Positions 22,962 to 34,648 of a stretch of 64,000 nt of DNA are shown one piece after another (positions within the stretch are counted from its first letter, which is position 1; every line of letters starts with the position of its first letter). This DNA is from Thalassia testudinum. Lineage: Eukaryota; Streptophyta; Magnoliopsida; Alismatales; Hydrocharitaceae. The notes below the pieces were generated by a model. The model made no database searches and was not told the DNA's origin. It saw only the letters and a program-made list of their open reading frames with translations. Both the position numbers and the translations under genes were made by a program. The stretch covers positions 22,135,001 to 22,199,000 of the forward strand of contig JAZHRO010000019.1 in the NCBI GenBank assembly GCA_037157565.1, in the 5' to 3' direction.

Positions 22962-23561
22962 CTAGGTTCTTTTCATTCTTAATGCTTTAATGAAAAGGGT
23001 CAGCCCTTGAATACTTAAGCCACCAAACTCTAAAGGATGCGTGATTGTGCTCCAAGCAATCCAGTGATGATGAGAGTTGTTTTCAGAACTTCCCCAAAAG
23101 AAATCAGCAAAAAGAGCTGGAAGTTTACGAATGACGATCTTAGGAACCTCTATAATAGATAAAACATGAATAGGAATAGAGGTCAAGACATGTTTGATGA
23201 GAAGCAATCTAGCAGCTGAGGAGAGGAGATGGGCTTTCCAACCAGCCAGCTTAGGTTTGATTTTGTTAATGATAGAAGAGAAATAAGAGATCTTAGCCCA
23301 CCCAAAGAAAATTGGACATCCAAAATAATGAATGAGAAAGACCCAAGTTGATATCCCATAATAAAGAGCAAATGGTCCCTCCTAGAGGAAGAGCAGTGGC
23401 GACCCACCAAGCAATAACTTTTACAAAGGCTAACTTTCTGACCCAAAGAAGGCTCAAAGTCTTTTATTAAAGTAGCCAAATTCCAAATAGAGTTAAGGTT
23501 GCCATTCATAAAGATAATGTTGTCATCCGCATATAATAGAGCCAGAGGCAAATCAACCCCT
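22962..23561 (-). pseudogene. LINE-A reverse transcriptase, 3' half
   Basis: Holds the catalytic box LLYADDNIIFMNGN (Tyr codon near 23533), SLCKSYCLVG, then IKHVLTSIPIHVLSI and the FFWGSSENNSHHHWIAW block typical of plant L1-type RT. It begins immediately inside the copia-2 insertion; its N-terminal half is at 30019-31190. Confidence 0.88.
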
Positions 23562-23566
23562 CTTTT

Positions 23567-24515
23567 TGTTGGATTTGAGAGCCTAATTGCATTAATCGGG
23601 ATTCAATTATTATATGGTGACATGTATGTTGAAATCAATGAGATTTGGGAGAGGTTTTTAGTCCCATAGTGGAAGTGGACAAACCTCTTGGTGGGTGTAA
23701 AAGGTTTCTGCCTCCCATGGCTTATGTAGTAAAGAGTGAGAGGTGGGGTTGTGGACCACACACGCACGAGCGCGTGCCCCGCCCCACCTTGGCTCGGGCT
23801 CGGGCACAGGCTCAGGTGAGAATTAATTTGGATCAATGGACTTAATTGGTCGATCAATTGTCATATTTCCAAAAAATAGGAATTTCCATAAACATCCAGT
23901 CATTGGCTTTATATAAGGGCCACGAGGAGACTCTCATTTGACACATAATAAGAGCAGAAAAGTTCTCTTCATTCTCTCCCCATTTCTTTCGTTCTTGTCT
24001 CTCTTTCTTGGAGCATTCGTTTGATATGAGATTGATAGAAAAATCTCCAATCACTTTTGTCAATCTTGTATAAGGAGATTGAGAGATCCACGAGAAATTT
24101 TTGATTGATCAAACCATTAAATTAGTAGATCAATCAGGAATTTGGTCGGAAACCAAATTATGTTGGCCTCGTTCACTTTAGGTGGTTTTCAAGGACTTCC
24201 AAGATCGGAGTGCGTTGAATCATGGAGGTGGATCGTCGTATCTTGGGAGGAGTTTATCAGACCCCGACGCACCGGTATTGTGGGGTGCGATACCTTCTCT
24301 AAGGGAAGTCTTTAATTGATGCTTCGATCGAAGTAATCTCTAACATTTCTTCATTTTGTTTATTTATGCTATTGCATGGTATTTGTTTTTTATTTTATTA
24401 TGAATCTTGTCAAATCATGTTTGACTTGCTTTATTTAATATTTTTGATTTATGTGAAAATGTTGAAAATGCATATGTTCTTATTTATTTATTTCCTTTAT
24501 GCATTTATTTTAACA
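23567..24515 (+). repeat. Copia-2 5' LTR (949 bp)
   Basis: Starts TGTTGGATTT, ends TTTTAACA. It has a TATA motif (TTATATAAGG, about 23910-23919) and a single AATTGGTCGATCAATTG module at 23841-23857. The bases after 24515 (ATCTTAGTAAACG) do not match a tRNA-iMet primer site. Confidence 0.92.
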
Positions 24516-24656
24516 ATCTTAGTAAACGTATCGCTTAGATCTAAAATATTTAGGATGTCAGAAATGACTTTTAAATCATGTGTAGACTTATCTTATATGC
24601 CTGAGAAATTTGGTGGGTAAAATTTCAAGCATTGGCAACAATGTAGGAGGATTTAG

Positions 24657-25400
24657 TTGACCACCATTGGTTTAATCTCAGCATTGGAAATCGAATGCCC
24701 AATTTTGGATAAGGAAAAACCTACTCCTGAAGGCCAAAAGGTAGTGGATGTGTGGAATGGGTGTAACTGCAATTGTCATGGTTGTATCTTATTAGCTTTG
24801 TCCAATGTGCTATTTGATGTGTACAGCACATCCACGTCCATTGCAAAGGGGTTATGGGAGGAGTTGGACAAGAAGTATAATATCGAGGATCTTGGTAATG
24901 AAAAATACTTTGTCGCAAGATTCCTTAAATTCCAAATGGCTAAAGGTAAATCAGAATCAGAGCAAGCACATGAATTTTTGTTATTACTCCATGGTTTAGC
25001 AGAGGTTGAAATGAAGCTTTCTGAGAAGTTTCAAGTCATGTCTATCATTGAGAAATTTCCTAAATCTTGGGAGGACTTCGAGATGACTCTCAAGCATAGG
25101 AAGGGAAAGATTTCTCTTGATGACTTGATGATAGCCATTGCTATTGAGGAAGAGCATAGGAACAGAAACCTATAGTACCTATGGAGTCTAAGGAAAATGT
25201 TATGACATCTAAGGGCAAGGAGAATAAAAATAAGAACAATAAAAATAAAACGAATGTCAAACCCAAGATCTAGAAAAAATCCAAGAACAAACCATGTTGG
25301 CACTATGGGCAGGTTGGACATTTGAAGAAGGATTGCCCTTCTAATAAAGCTTAGTAGAAGACCACGGATGAGAATCCTCAGGTGAATGTGATCACCTAAG
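24657..25400 (+). pseudogene. Copia-2 gag
   Basis: The longest gag frame is 24657-25175. It includes EELDKKYNIEDLGNEKY, FLKFQMAKGKS, HEFLLLLHGLAEVEMKL and IIEKFPKSWEDFEMTLKH, which are copia gag features. The zinc knuckle at about 25290-25332 reads CWHYGQVGHLKKDC: the second Cys is Tyr (TAT for TGT), so RNA binding is probably damaged. Copia-1 keeps Cys here. Stops lie between the capsid part and the knuckle. Confidence 0.88.
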
Positions 25401-25439
25401 AGGCTGGGCCCAACGATGAGTATGTCTCAATAAAACCTA

Positions 25440-25678
25440 AACTCTATGTCATTCACGATCCTACTAAATGGCACGTGGATACTGGAGCATATGTACATAT
25501 TTGTACTAATAGATCATTCTTTTCTTCTTATCAGGCCTACAATGGTGGGACTGTGAAGATGGGGAATGATTCTGTAGCCAAGGTACTGGGGTTTGGACTT
25601 GAGGTTTTCCTCGTGGCAAGTCTGGACACTACGCAGGGTGTTGCATGTTTCTATTGTCAAAAAGATTGTTCTTTCTAA
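25440..25678 (+). pseudogene. Copia-2 protease
   Basis: WHVDTGAYVHICTNRSFF at about 25469-25522 is the retropepsin active site with DTG intact, followed by GGTVKMGNDSVAKVLG. The frame ends at 25678, where it shifts relative to the next domain (25734). Confidence 0.85.
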
Positions 25679-25733
25679 TTCCTTATTAGTTAGAGAGGGT
25701 TTTAAGTTAAACTTTAAATGTAATTAAGTTGTT

Positions 25734-26640
25734 ATGTTAAGACATGGAATATTTTATGGAAATGGGTATTTAGTAGATTTTGATTTATTATTTAGAGTGA
25801 GATGTGATGTGGATATATCATCAAATGCTTTAAATAATGTTAGTTTTCATTTGATTCAATCTATTTGCAGTAATACTGAATCTTGTGATAAATGGCATGG
25901 TAGACTGGATCATGTAAATTTTAATTCTTTAAAAAGAATGATGAAATTAAATATGATTCCTGAACACACCATAGATTAAACTAAGAAATGTGAGATATGT
26001 GTGTAGGCTAAACAAACTAAGAAGCCTTTTCACTCTATTACTAGAGATACTGAGGCTCTAGATTTGGTGCATACGGATATATGCGAGTTTAATGGTATGT
26101 TGATTAGGGATAATAAAAAGTATTCTATCATGTTTATAGATGATGGTAGTAGATACTGTTATGTGTATTTGCTTAAGTCTATGGATAAGGCATTAAGTAA
26201 ATTTCTCATCTTTAAGAACGAAGTAGAAACACAAATTGAGAAAACTCTTAAGAGATTGAGGTTAGATAGAGGAGGGGAATATACGTCTAACTTATTTGAT
26301 GAACAGTGCTAGGCTTTCGGTATAGTTCATGAAGTGACGGTCTCATATTTACCTCAGTCTAATGGGATAGTAGAGCATAAGAATATGACCTTAACTAACA
26401 TGGTCAACACTCTCTTGTAAAACTCAGGATTACCGACTTATATGTAGGGGGAAGCTTTGAATATGACATGCCATATTCTGAATAGAGTTTCCCTGAAGCA
26501 TAAGGAAAGTAGTCCATTTAAGATTTGGAGAAACAAAAATACCTCAAAGTGTGGGGATGCCTTGCAAAAGTGGTTGTCCCAGAACACAAGAGGAAGAAGC
26601 TTGGACCTAAGACAGTTGACGTGATCATTCTGGGTTATGT
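25734..26640 (+). pseudogene. Copia-2 integrase
   Basis: The zinc-binding domain (WHGRLDHVNF, with the family Gly changed to Asp; CEIC after a stop near 25978) is followed by the core: VHTDICEFNG at about 26067 (first Asp), RLRLDRGGEYTSNLF near 26259-26300 (second Asp), and IVEHKNMTL near 26366-26393 (Glu kept). Stops are at about 26312 and 26420. The segment after it (YLKVWGCLAKVVVPEH) is shared with copia-1. Confidence 0.87.
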
Positions 26641-27850
26641 TAATAATAGCTATGCCTATAGATTTTTTGTTATAAAATCTAAGATTTCAAGTATAAATGT
26701 TAACACTATTGTTGAGCTTTGCGATGCTACATTTTTTGAGGATATCTTCCCAATGAAGACTGAATTACCTCAAAATATGACTTCAGATGATCTAACTACC
26801 ACATCTGGTTCTATTGCTGATCAAATGGAAAGGATGTCTAATGTAGGGGCTAGTTCTTCCCCTTCTGAACCCAATCAAATAGAAGAGTCTGAACCTAGGA
26901 GAAGTAAATGACCAAGAATTGCTGAGGATTTGGGAAGTAATTTTATTACATACCAAATCAAAGGCGATCCCCCTACTTATCATGATGTTATGGTTTCTTC
27001 TGAAGCTAAGCACTGGAAAGATGCCATTAAGAATGTGATGAACTCAATCATCTTTAATGGCACTTGGGAGTTAGTTGATTTACCTCCAGGGTATTCTACT
27101 ATTGGGTGCAAGTGGGTGTTTAAGAGAAAAGTCAGGTCTAACAGATCTATTGAAAAATACAAAACTAGACTTGTTGCTAAGGGGTTCAAGCAAATGAAAG
27201 GAATCGATTATTTCGATACCTATTCTCTAGTAACTAGGATAACTACTATCCGGATGCTTATTGTATTGGCTTCTATTTATGATCTCACTATCCACCAAAT
27301 GGATGTGAAGACCGCCTTTCTTCATGGCGATCTTGAGGAGGAGATCTATATGGACCGAGCTGAGGGATTTGTAGCTCCTGGGAATGAGAAAAAGGTTTGC
27401 AAGCTTGTTAAATCTCTTTATGGATTGAAACAAGACCCCAAGTAATGACATGAAAAGTTTGATATGACTATACAATCTTTTGACTTTGTAGGTCACAAAT
27501 CTAACAAGTATGTCTACTCTATGATTAAGGGTGATATGTGTATTGTCCTATGCATATATGTAGATGATATATTTTTGTTTAGATCAGATATTAGAATTGT
27601 GAATGAAACTAAGTTGTTCTTAAGTAGTAAGTTTGAGATGAAGGATATGGGTGTTGCAAATGTGATCCTAGGCCTCAAACTAATTCGGTCAGTAGAAGGG
27701 ATAACTATTTCTCAATCTCATTATGTTGAGAAGGTTCTTGAGAAATTTGGCTATAAAGATTGCAACGCTGTAAGCACTACTTTTGATTCATCAAAAACTC
27801 TCTATAAGAACAAACGTAGAATGCCTATTTCACAACTAAGATATTCATAG
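26641..27850 (+). pseudogene. Copia-2 reverse transcriptase
   Basis: Signatures in order: HWKDAIKNVMNSI (27010), CKWVFKRK (27109), RLVAKGFKQMKGIDYFDTYS (27169-27228), MDVKTAFLHGDLEEEIYMD (27301), LYGLKQDPK then a TAA where the family has Arg/Trp (27443-27445), and CIYVDDIFLF (27553-27582) with YVDD intact. Continues in the same frame to SQLRYS and a stop at 27848. One nonsense codon in RT and good frame retention make this the best preserved RT in the window. Confidence 0.93.
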
Positions 27851-28546
27851 GGGAAGCTTGATGTATTTGGCTAACTGTACTAGACCGGATATTTCTTTTT
27901 CCATGTCTAAGTTGAGTAGATACACAAGTTATCCTAACCGTGCTCATTGGGATGCCTTAGACCGAGTACTTAGGTACTTAAAAAGGGAACTGTTTCCCTT
28001 AATTTGTGTTATGGTAAATATCATTCAGTTTTGGAGTGATATAGTGATGCAAGTTGGATTGATCAAATGGAGGATTATGAGAGTAATGGTGTTACAGGGT
28101 ATGTCTTTACCCTTGGAGGTGGTGTAGCCTCCTGGTGGTCTGCAAAATAGACCATATTAGCTCGATCAACCTTTAAGGCTGAGCTATGTGCTTTGGATAC
28201 CACTGAAATTGAGGCTGAATGGCTAAAGGGACTTCTTACAGAAATCCCTATGGTGGGTAAGCTGATTTCTGTGATATTTTTGCATTGTGATAGCATTACT
28301 GCTATAGCAAGGATTAAGAGTTCAATGTTTAATCAGAAATCAAGGAGACATATCCAAATCAAACTCAACTCTATAAGGGATTTAGTGTCTCAAGGAGTGA
28401 TTGCTATGGAATTTATTCGATCCAAGGATACCACAGCAGATCCGTTTACTAAAGTACTTGATAGATCTTTGGTCCTTAAGTTTATGCTTGGGATGAGACC
28501 GAGACCCATTGGAATTTCACTTAAAGTAGCAACCCAACCTAACTGA
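27851..28546 (+). pseudogene. Copia-2 RNase H
   Basis: MYLANCTRPDISFSMSKLSRY at 27861, a frameshift near 27980, a YSDASWI region near 28038, then WLKGLLTEIPM and LHCDSITAIARIKSS (28193-28330) and HIQIKLNSIRDLV. It ends ATQPN at 28546. Inactive because of the frameshift and stops. Confidence 0.88.
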
Positions 28547-28548
28547 GT

Positions 28549-29064
28549 GGAGATCCTATAAAGTAGGTTCAATATGGTAACAACAACTTGTATGGGGAAC
28601 TAGTTGGCTCTCATTGTTAGATGTTTTTGCATTTGAGTACAATCCCTGGAAGCTTGAGTGCCTTAGGCTGCAAATTTAGGAAGAGCAAAGGCTCTGAATG
28701 GGTTCAAGTCTTTGTAGCAGGATTTGAGCAGTGCATCCTTAGAGAATGGCAACTATATGAGCGTTACTATGGGCCGCAGGTAAGGGAATAGGGTCTTTTC
28801 CGATTACACTCCTGAAACAGGAGAGGGTGCATGACCCTTAAGAGCACCACCCCTGAAGATTATCATCAAGAATTTCACTCTGTTGTCACCACTATACACC
28901 CCACATTAAAAGTCAAGAGTTCAAGACTAGTTTCACTTTATTCCTGTGGTGGTGAAGGTGGATGACTCAGGTAAGGGTTTAAACCAGAAGGTACCTTTAC
29001 TGAAAGCACAATGTGGTAGCTGAGGAATTTATCATTGAATTTCAATGATGAATTTGTGGGGGAA
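28549..29064 (+). other. Copia-2 3' leader and polypurine tract
   Basis: Non-coding, similar to 15476-15994. Ends in TTTGTGGGGGAA (about 29053-29064) right before the LTR. Confidence 0.8.
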
Positions 29065-30013
29065 TGTTGGAATTAAGATCCTAATTGCATCAATCGGGAT
29101 ACAATTGTTATATGGTGACATGGAATTCATGTTGAAATCAGTGAGATTTAGGTGAGGTTTTTAGTCCCATACTGGAAGTGGATAAACCTCTTGGTTGGTG
29201 TAAAAAGCTTATGCCTCCCATGAGTTATGTAACAAAGAGTGAGAGATGGGGTTGGGGACAACACACGCATGAGCGTACACCCTGCCTCGTCTCAGCTTAG
29301 GCTCGAGCTCAGGCTTGGGTGAGAATCAATTTGGATCAATGAACTTAATTTGTCGATCAATTGTCATATTTTCATAAAATGGGAATTTCCATAAGCATCT
29401 AGTCATGGGCTCTATAGAAGGGTCACGAGGGGGCTCTCATTTGACACACAATAAGAGCATGAAAGCTCTCTCCACTCTCTCCCCCCTCTCTCATTCTTGT
29501 CTCTCTTTCTTGGTGCGTTCGTTTGGCGTAAGATTGGTAGAAAAATCTCCAATCACTTTTGTCAATGTTAGACAAAGAGATTGACAGATCCACAATAAGA
29601 TTTTGGTTGATCAAACCATTAAATTGGCAGATCAATTGGGAATTTAGTTGAAAATCAAATTATCTCGACTTCATTCTCCTAAGGTGATTTTTGAGGACTT
29701 CCAAAATTAGAGTGGGTCGAATCTTGGAGGTGGATCGTCGTATTCTGGGAGGAGTTCGTCAGACCACGACACACTGATATTGTGAGAGGCGATACATTCT
29801 CTAAAAGAAGTTCTTAATAGGTGCTTCAATCAGAGTAATCTCTAACTTTTATTCGTTTTGTTTATTTGTGCTATTGCATGTTATTTGTTCATTATTTTAT
29901 TCCAGATCTTGCCAAATCATATTTGATTTGCTTGATTTAATATTTTTGATCTATGCAAAAATGTTGGAAATGCATATGTTCTTATTTATTTCCTTTATAT
30001 GTTTATTTCAACA
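29065..30013 (+). repeat. Copia-2 3' LTR (949 bp)
   Basis: Starts TGTTGGAATT, ends TTTCAACA, and is followed by the CTTTT duplication. Same length as the 5' LTR, without the expanded palindromic modules of copia-1. Confidence 0.93.
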
Positions 30014-30018
30014 CTTTT

Positions 30019-31190
30019 AATCGAAAAAGGGATGATCTTACCCAAAAAGGCAAGCTCCGTAATACCACGAATGAATGGTTCCATGAAAATGTCAAGTAGA
30101 AAAGGAGAGATTGGGATTCCTTGCCATAGGCCATGGGAAACTCAGAAAAATGGGAAGGAACTCCCATCAACCAATACAGAGGAACCTTCATGTTGAACAA
30201 AAGCTTTCATGAGGCAGAAAACCTCATCAGGAAGGCTAAAATGATGAAGGATCTTGTAGAGAACCTCCCACTCCACTCTATCATAGGATTTTCAAGATCG
30301 AGTTGGATAATAGCATTAGATTAAAAAATCTTTCGATCGATTCTTTGTGCTAATTCAAAGGTAATAGTAATATGATGGAAGATAGATCTACCCTTTATAA
30401 ATCCAATCTACTCGAGAGAGATGATTTTAGGAAGGAGAGCACATAGACGGTTAGCAAAGATTCCAGAGGCAATCTTATAAAAAACCTTGCAGAGACTAAT
30501 GGCTCTATAATCAGAAAGGTCCATCACTAAGGGCTTTTTGGGTACAAGGGAAATGAAGGTGTTGTTGAAGGCTCTAGGGGCTTTCTTAGTAGAGAAAAAA
30601 AGAGTAATAGCATCAATAACATCTTTTTTGACCAAATCCCAAAAACTGGGTAAAAATTCAATATTAAAATCGTCAGGACCAGGAGCCTTATTTGGAGGCA
30701 TTTTCAAAAGAGTATCAAAGATTTCAGACTCAGTAGGGAGATGGATCAAATCTTGACAAACATCTCAAGTGATAATAGGAGGGATAACCTCAAGGAATTT
30801 GTCAGCATTGGGGCTCCCATGAGACGATAAAAGATTCTGAAAATAATCCACAGCAAGAGAAGCAGCTTTATGCCATGACCCATCACCAGTAGTATTAGTT
30901 AAGGAAGCTCTAGCACGTTTAGCAAAGCGACGCTTAATGGTGGTAAAGAAAATTTTATTACAAACTTTCCCATTATGCAACCAATTGATTTTAGCTTTTT
31001 GGGCCAAGAAGTCATTGAGCTTAGCAAGAGCATCATCAAGAAGGATAGTAGAATCACTGAGCTCAGCAGCAGTAATATCATCCCAATGGGAAGATAATTT
31101 GTCATCCAACTCATCATAGCGAGTCTCTAGACTTTTGATCATTTTGTAAATATTACCAAAAGTCAATCTATCCAAGACTTTAAACTCCAT
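30019..31190 (-). pseudogene. LINE-A reverse transcriptase, 5' half
   Basis: N-terminal palm and fingers: MPPNKAPGPDDFNIEFL (about 30690), NNTFISLVPKK, DYRAISLCKVFYKIASGI and an IQLDLEKSYDRVEWE segment near 30255-30300 that holds the first catalytic Asp. It runs up to the copia-2 insertion at 30018; the YADD half is at 22962-23561. An upstream connecting region (WLHNGKVCNKIFFTTIKRRF, 30765-31190) is also typical. Confidence 0.9.
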
Positions 31191-32027
31191 TTCTGAATAT
31201 GAAGTTTAGAATAAAGATTAGAGATAGGATCTGAGTTAGGATCATTGGGAGAGAAGTTCCAAATTTCATGAACTAAATCCCAAAAATGCCCATCCTTCAT
31301 CCACATATTCTCAACTCGAAAAGGTTTGGGATGACCAACCTTAGAGTTATCAAAATGTAAGAACATAAGAGCATGATCCGAATTACATTGAGAAAGATAC
31401 TTTCCAAGAGGCTCGTAGGCCATAACCTCAAAATTAAGGAGAATTCTATCTAACTTTTGATAGATCCTAGAAGTACCCTGCCTACCATTACACCACAAGA
31501 GTTGAATACCACCCATGGGGAGATCAATAAGGGCAATACCATTGATAAACAATTGAAAAGGGGAAGCTTGAACTTCAGAGAAAGGACATCCACCAATCTT
31601 CTCAGAAGCAGAAAGAATACAATTGAAGTCCCCACCTAAGATCCATGGCGAGGGAGAAGCCATAGTCATGATCGTGGAAAGATTTTGCCAAAGGTTGAGT
31701 CTAGTTTCAGAATCATATGAAGATTAACAGCAGAATGTTTAACAATCTACCTTGATGGTTGCATTCAACTGTCAAGGCTTAGGAATAGGAATGCAAAGTA
31801 GTGATTGAAATAGGATCTTTCCAAAAACACCAGATATTAGGACTATCAAGGTGAGCCAAAGAGTGGTCAAAGTGGATTTCGTTCATAATCCTAGTCACTC
31901 CAACAAGGTTGGTAAAAGTCTCCAAAAGGAAGATAATCTTAAGATGATTAGCAAAAATCAAGGATTTTAAATGATTTAAAGTAGGGATATTGATAATTCC
32001 CCTGCAATTCCAGAAAAGGCACTTCAT
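31163..32027 (-). pseudogene. LINE-A apurinic-type endonuclease domain
   Basis: Nicks target DNA to start LINE insertion. MKCLFWNCRGI at 32027 (Asn-containing first motif), FLLETFTN (Glu), WILGGDFNCILS (31640-31600, GGDFN) and the terminal CNSDHALMF (Ser-Asp-His) are all present. A frameshift and stop separate 31779-32027 from 31163-31669. Confidence 0.9.
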
Positions 32028-32093
32028 AGGGAATTAGAAAGAGGTTGGGGATCTTGATCAACTTCTGGTAACCCTAGTCGAACCCATCGAAGA

Positions 32094-34195
32094 TTAACCC
32101 CTACGGACTCCTCTAAGCCTAGATGGTGAGTGTGCCATGTATGCCAATTCTTGAAGGTGAAGGGACTTAGGGACAGAAATGTCCAAAGAGTCTAGAGATC
32201 TCGCTTTTAATGAATTATATCTGCCTTTCCCATCATTGCTCAGGTCCCCCGTCCCACCTTCCTGAAAGTTTTTCGATATTTGAGGAGGGTCAGGATCAGG
32301 AGGAGGGGTGGGATGGGGTAGATAAATGCCCCAAGTAAGATCACCATTTATATTATTCCCAAACAAATTTTTACCATTAGGACTATGCAACATAAGCAGA
32401 TCTTGAAAATCCTGGCTATAAACCGCTTTCAACAAGGAAAACATTTTAGATCCGTCAAAGTTAATAGGAATCGACAAGGTTTTAATACTGTCAATCAGAA
32501 AATCCATTGCTAGCGAACTAGATCGACGGAAATTAATTGACGATAAAGTTATCGAAGGTCCTTTATTATTTGACAAGATCAAAATTTAGTGGAAAGCCAA
32601 CGACATTGTTATTTATACTAACAGAAGATATATCATTAGAGGTTAAAGTAATCTCACGAGAAACATCATCAGATGAGCATTTATCAACCACAAGGAGATT
32701 GGAGGATTTCACCTGAGCGAGGTCTGAGGAACCTTAGAGGTGAACCTCCAAGGTTCGATTCCCCATACTAGAAAGGTGCTTGGTAGCTCATCGTCGACAT
32801 TGCCAAAGTAGCTTTAACTTCCTTGGCATTTTATCCATCGAAGGAGTAGAGTGGGGATGAGAAGATTGAGAACTCCCCAGAACATCAGATGAGAAGTTAT
32901 TACAAATCGGATTACATGCAATATCACCCTTTCCCAGCTCCTCCAAGGAAGGATGACAAGCAAGGGAAGGATTTGGAGGGGAGTCCTCTTCCATAGCAAA
33001 AGCTAAAGGAGCATCACCTTGGTGAGGAAAAGAAGAATCTTCCCAAAAGGAGGAGGCTTTTCTTTCAAAGGAGAGTTTTGCATACCAAGATCATCCGAAT
33101 CATCCTTATTAGTAGAAGAGGGGATTCCAAAGGTTTCAAAAGCCGAGCAACGCAACAATTAATGACCAAAAAGACAACATCTAGAACAAAATAGACAGAG
33201 TCTTTCATAAACAACCCACTACTTAATCTTAACACCACCATTCATAATGTAAACAATGTCCAATTTATCTGATAGCATATCAAGCTCAACACAAACATGT
33301 GGATAACCAAGACGAAAACCATGAACAGTCCGTGGATCCACAAAGATCGGATTGCCAATCTAATAAGCAATAGACAGTAAAGCATTAAGGTGGAGGTAAA
33401 GATTCAGCCTCGGGAAGCCCACCCACATCGATGAAGAAGACACTAGAGAATCAGTATGAAAAGAGGGGCTCCACTTAATGAACTGAACATGTACACTCTC
33501 CAAAACCACAGATTCAACAGCATAAACCTTACAAAAGTCTAAGTAGGAGGACCATCGGATCAACCAATGACAAAGATCAAGGGAGATGATCGAAAAATTA
33601 GAATAAAGCTTAACCTTTCTAGAGAGGTATTTCTTCCTGACCTAAAAGGAGGGTTTGGGGCCCCAAGAACGAGCCACCACCATAGTTGACAGATCGCTGT
33701 CTAGGTCAGAAACCTCCTCCTCAGAGAAGGAAGTACAAGGAACCCCCTCCAAATCGGACGACTTTCTAACTAGAAGCAAAAGCTCAACAAATGGTGTTGG
33801 ACCAAAGGGGTCCTGACCAAACACCACCAAAGAGAAGGATGGCTTTGTGGGGGGATTCGGCCTAGATGCCTTTGGAAGAGAAGATGTCAGCCCAGAAGTT
33901 GGAGGAGTTGACATCGCAAATAGCCCCAATCACACGACAACCAAAAAGAAGTGGAAGAGCCAAAATGAAAAGGAGAACCACAAAAGAAAAAATAAAAGTT
34001 GCCGCACCACAAAGAGAAGAGCAAGGGGAACCAAAGACCCACCAAACCGCTGAAGGAAGGAGGATTGGAGGCTCACTAAACTTAGCGCTCTCCCTCTCCC
34101 CCTCCCCCTTTTGGAGTGCTCTCCCCCTTCTCTCATTTTTCTTCCCCTCCCCTCCTTCTTTCTCTTCTCGCCTCTTTGCACTGTCCTCCATCTAG
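32094..34195 (-). pseudogene. LINE-A ORF1 (nucleic-acid-binding protein)
   Basis: ORF1 of plant L1-type elements binds element RNA. An N-terminal part (33642-33929) is Ser/Pro-rich. The middle (33360-33563 and on to 33200) has a DUF4283-like stretch (WVGFPRLNLYLHLNALLSI, IGNPIFVDPRTV). At about 33145-33200 a zinc knuckle reads CSRCCLFGH-stop-LLRC, a CX2CX4HX4C motif with TAA inside. The C-terminal, serine-rich region spans 32094-32994. The start may be 33929 or a little upstream. The CT-rich stretch from about 34060 to 34446 is the likely 5' untranslated region. Confidence 0.75.
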
Positions 34196-34448
34196 TCTGG
34201 TGAAACCCTACTTTCCTCCCCTCCCTGGGGAGGAGATTGGTGGGCCTTCACCTATGCAGCCCCTGGCTTGGGGTGCTGTGATGGAAGGGGCTCGATGCCC
34301 TTTTTTCCTTTCTATTTTTAGGTTTTTGTTTGTTTTGTTATTGCCAGCATTGTTTACTTTATGCTCTTTCTGATCGTGCTTTTGTTCCTCTTCTCCTTTT
34401 TTGGCTTTTATCGTGGTTTCCCTCTTCGTGCCAGATTTTTAATGAACC

Positions 34449-34648
34449 ATCTTTGCATCTAGCCTTGTATATCATCAGAGGACAAAGAATATTGAAGTGG
34501 ATTGCCACTTCAGTAAAAATATGGTTCTAGATGGTTGAATAACTACTCCTAGTGTCACTTATGAGCTCCAAGTTGCAGACATACTCACCAAGCCATTGAA
34601 CAAGAAGTGACATTTTTATGTGACAAGTTAGACCTAGTTGATATCTAT
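34449..34648 (+). pseudogene. Copia-3 RNase H, C-terminal part
   Basis: Resumes the copia-3 frame after LINE-A: IFASSLVYHQRTKNIEVDC, then ITTPSVTYELQVADILTKPL, the normal end of copia RNase H. A frameshift may lie near 34530. The last bases (DIY codons) carry TCTAT (34644-34648), the target duplication of the LARD. Confidence 0.88.

Larger units (their letters stand above)
23567..30013 (+). mobile_element. Copia-2: complete, nested Ty1/copia element
   Basis: LTRs of equal length, 23567-24515 and 29065-30013 (949 bp each), are flanked by a perfect CTTTT duplication (23562-23566 and 30014-30018) inside LINE-A. The internal order is gag, protease, integrase, RT, RNase H. In one 60-base LTR stretch (24181-24240 against 29681-29740) I count nine mismatches, so the insertion is old. 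It is the better preserved copy of the copia-1 family: protease DTG, the integrase acidic residues and the RT YVDD box are kept, though stops and frameshifts occur. Confidence 0.95.
21400..34446 (-). mobile_element. LINE-A: L1-type non-LTR retrotransposon, split by copia-2
   Basis: A minus-strand LINE whose 3' end is the short poly-A tail seen as T9 at 21400-21408, directly after the copia-3 codons for Ala-Thr. Its 5' side ends at about 34446. ORF1 (32094-34195), endonuclease, RT, a zf-RVT-like segment and RNase H-like remnants are present. Only the trinucleotide ACC is shared by the two flanks, so no normal 7-20 bp target duplication is visible. Copia-2 sits about ten codons before the RT YADD box. 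Confidence 0.88.

Noticed and set aside
33866..34373. Open frames on both strands at the LINE-A 5' side
   Set aside because: CT-rich composition explains them; the region fits the LINE 5' leader.
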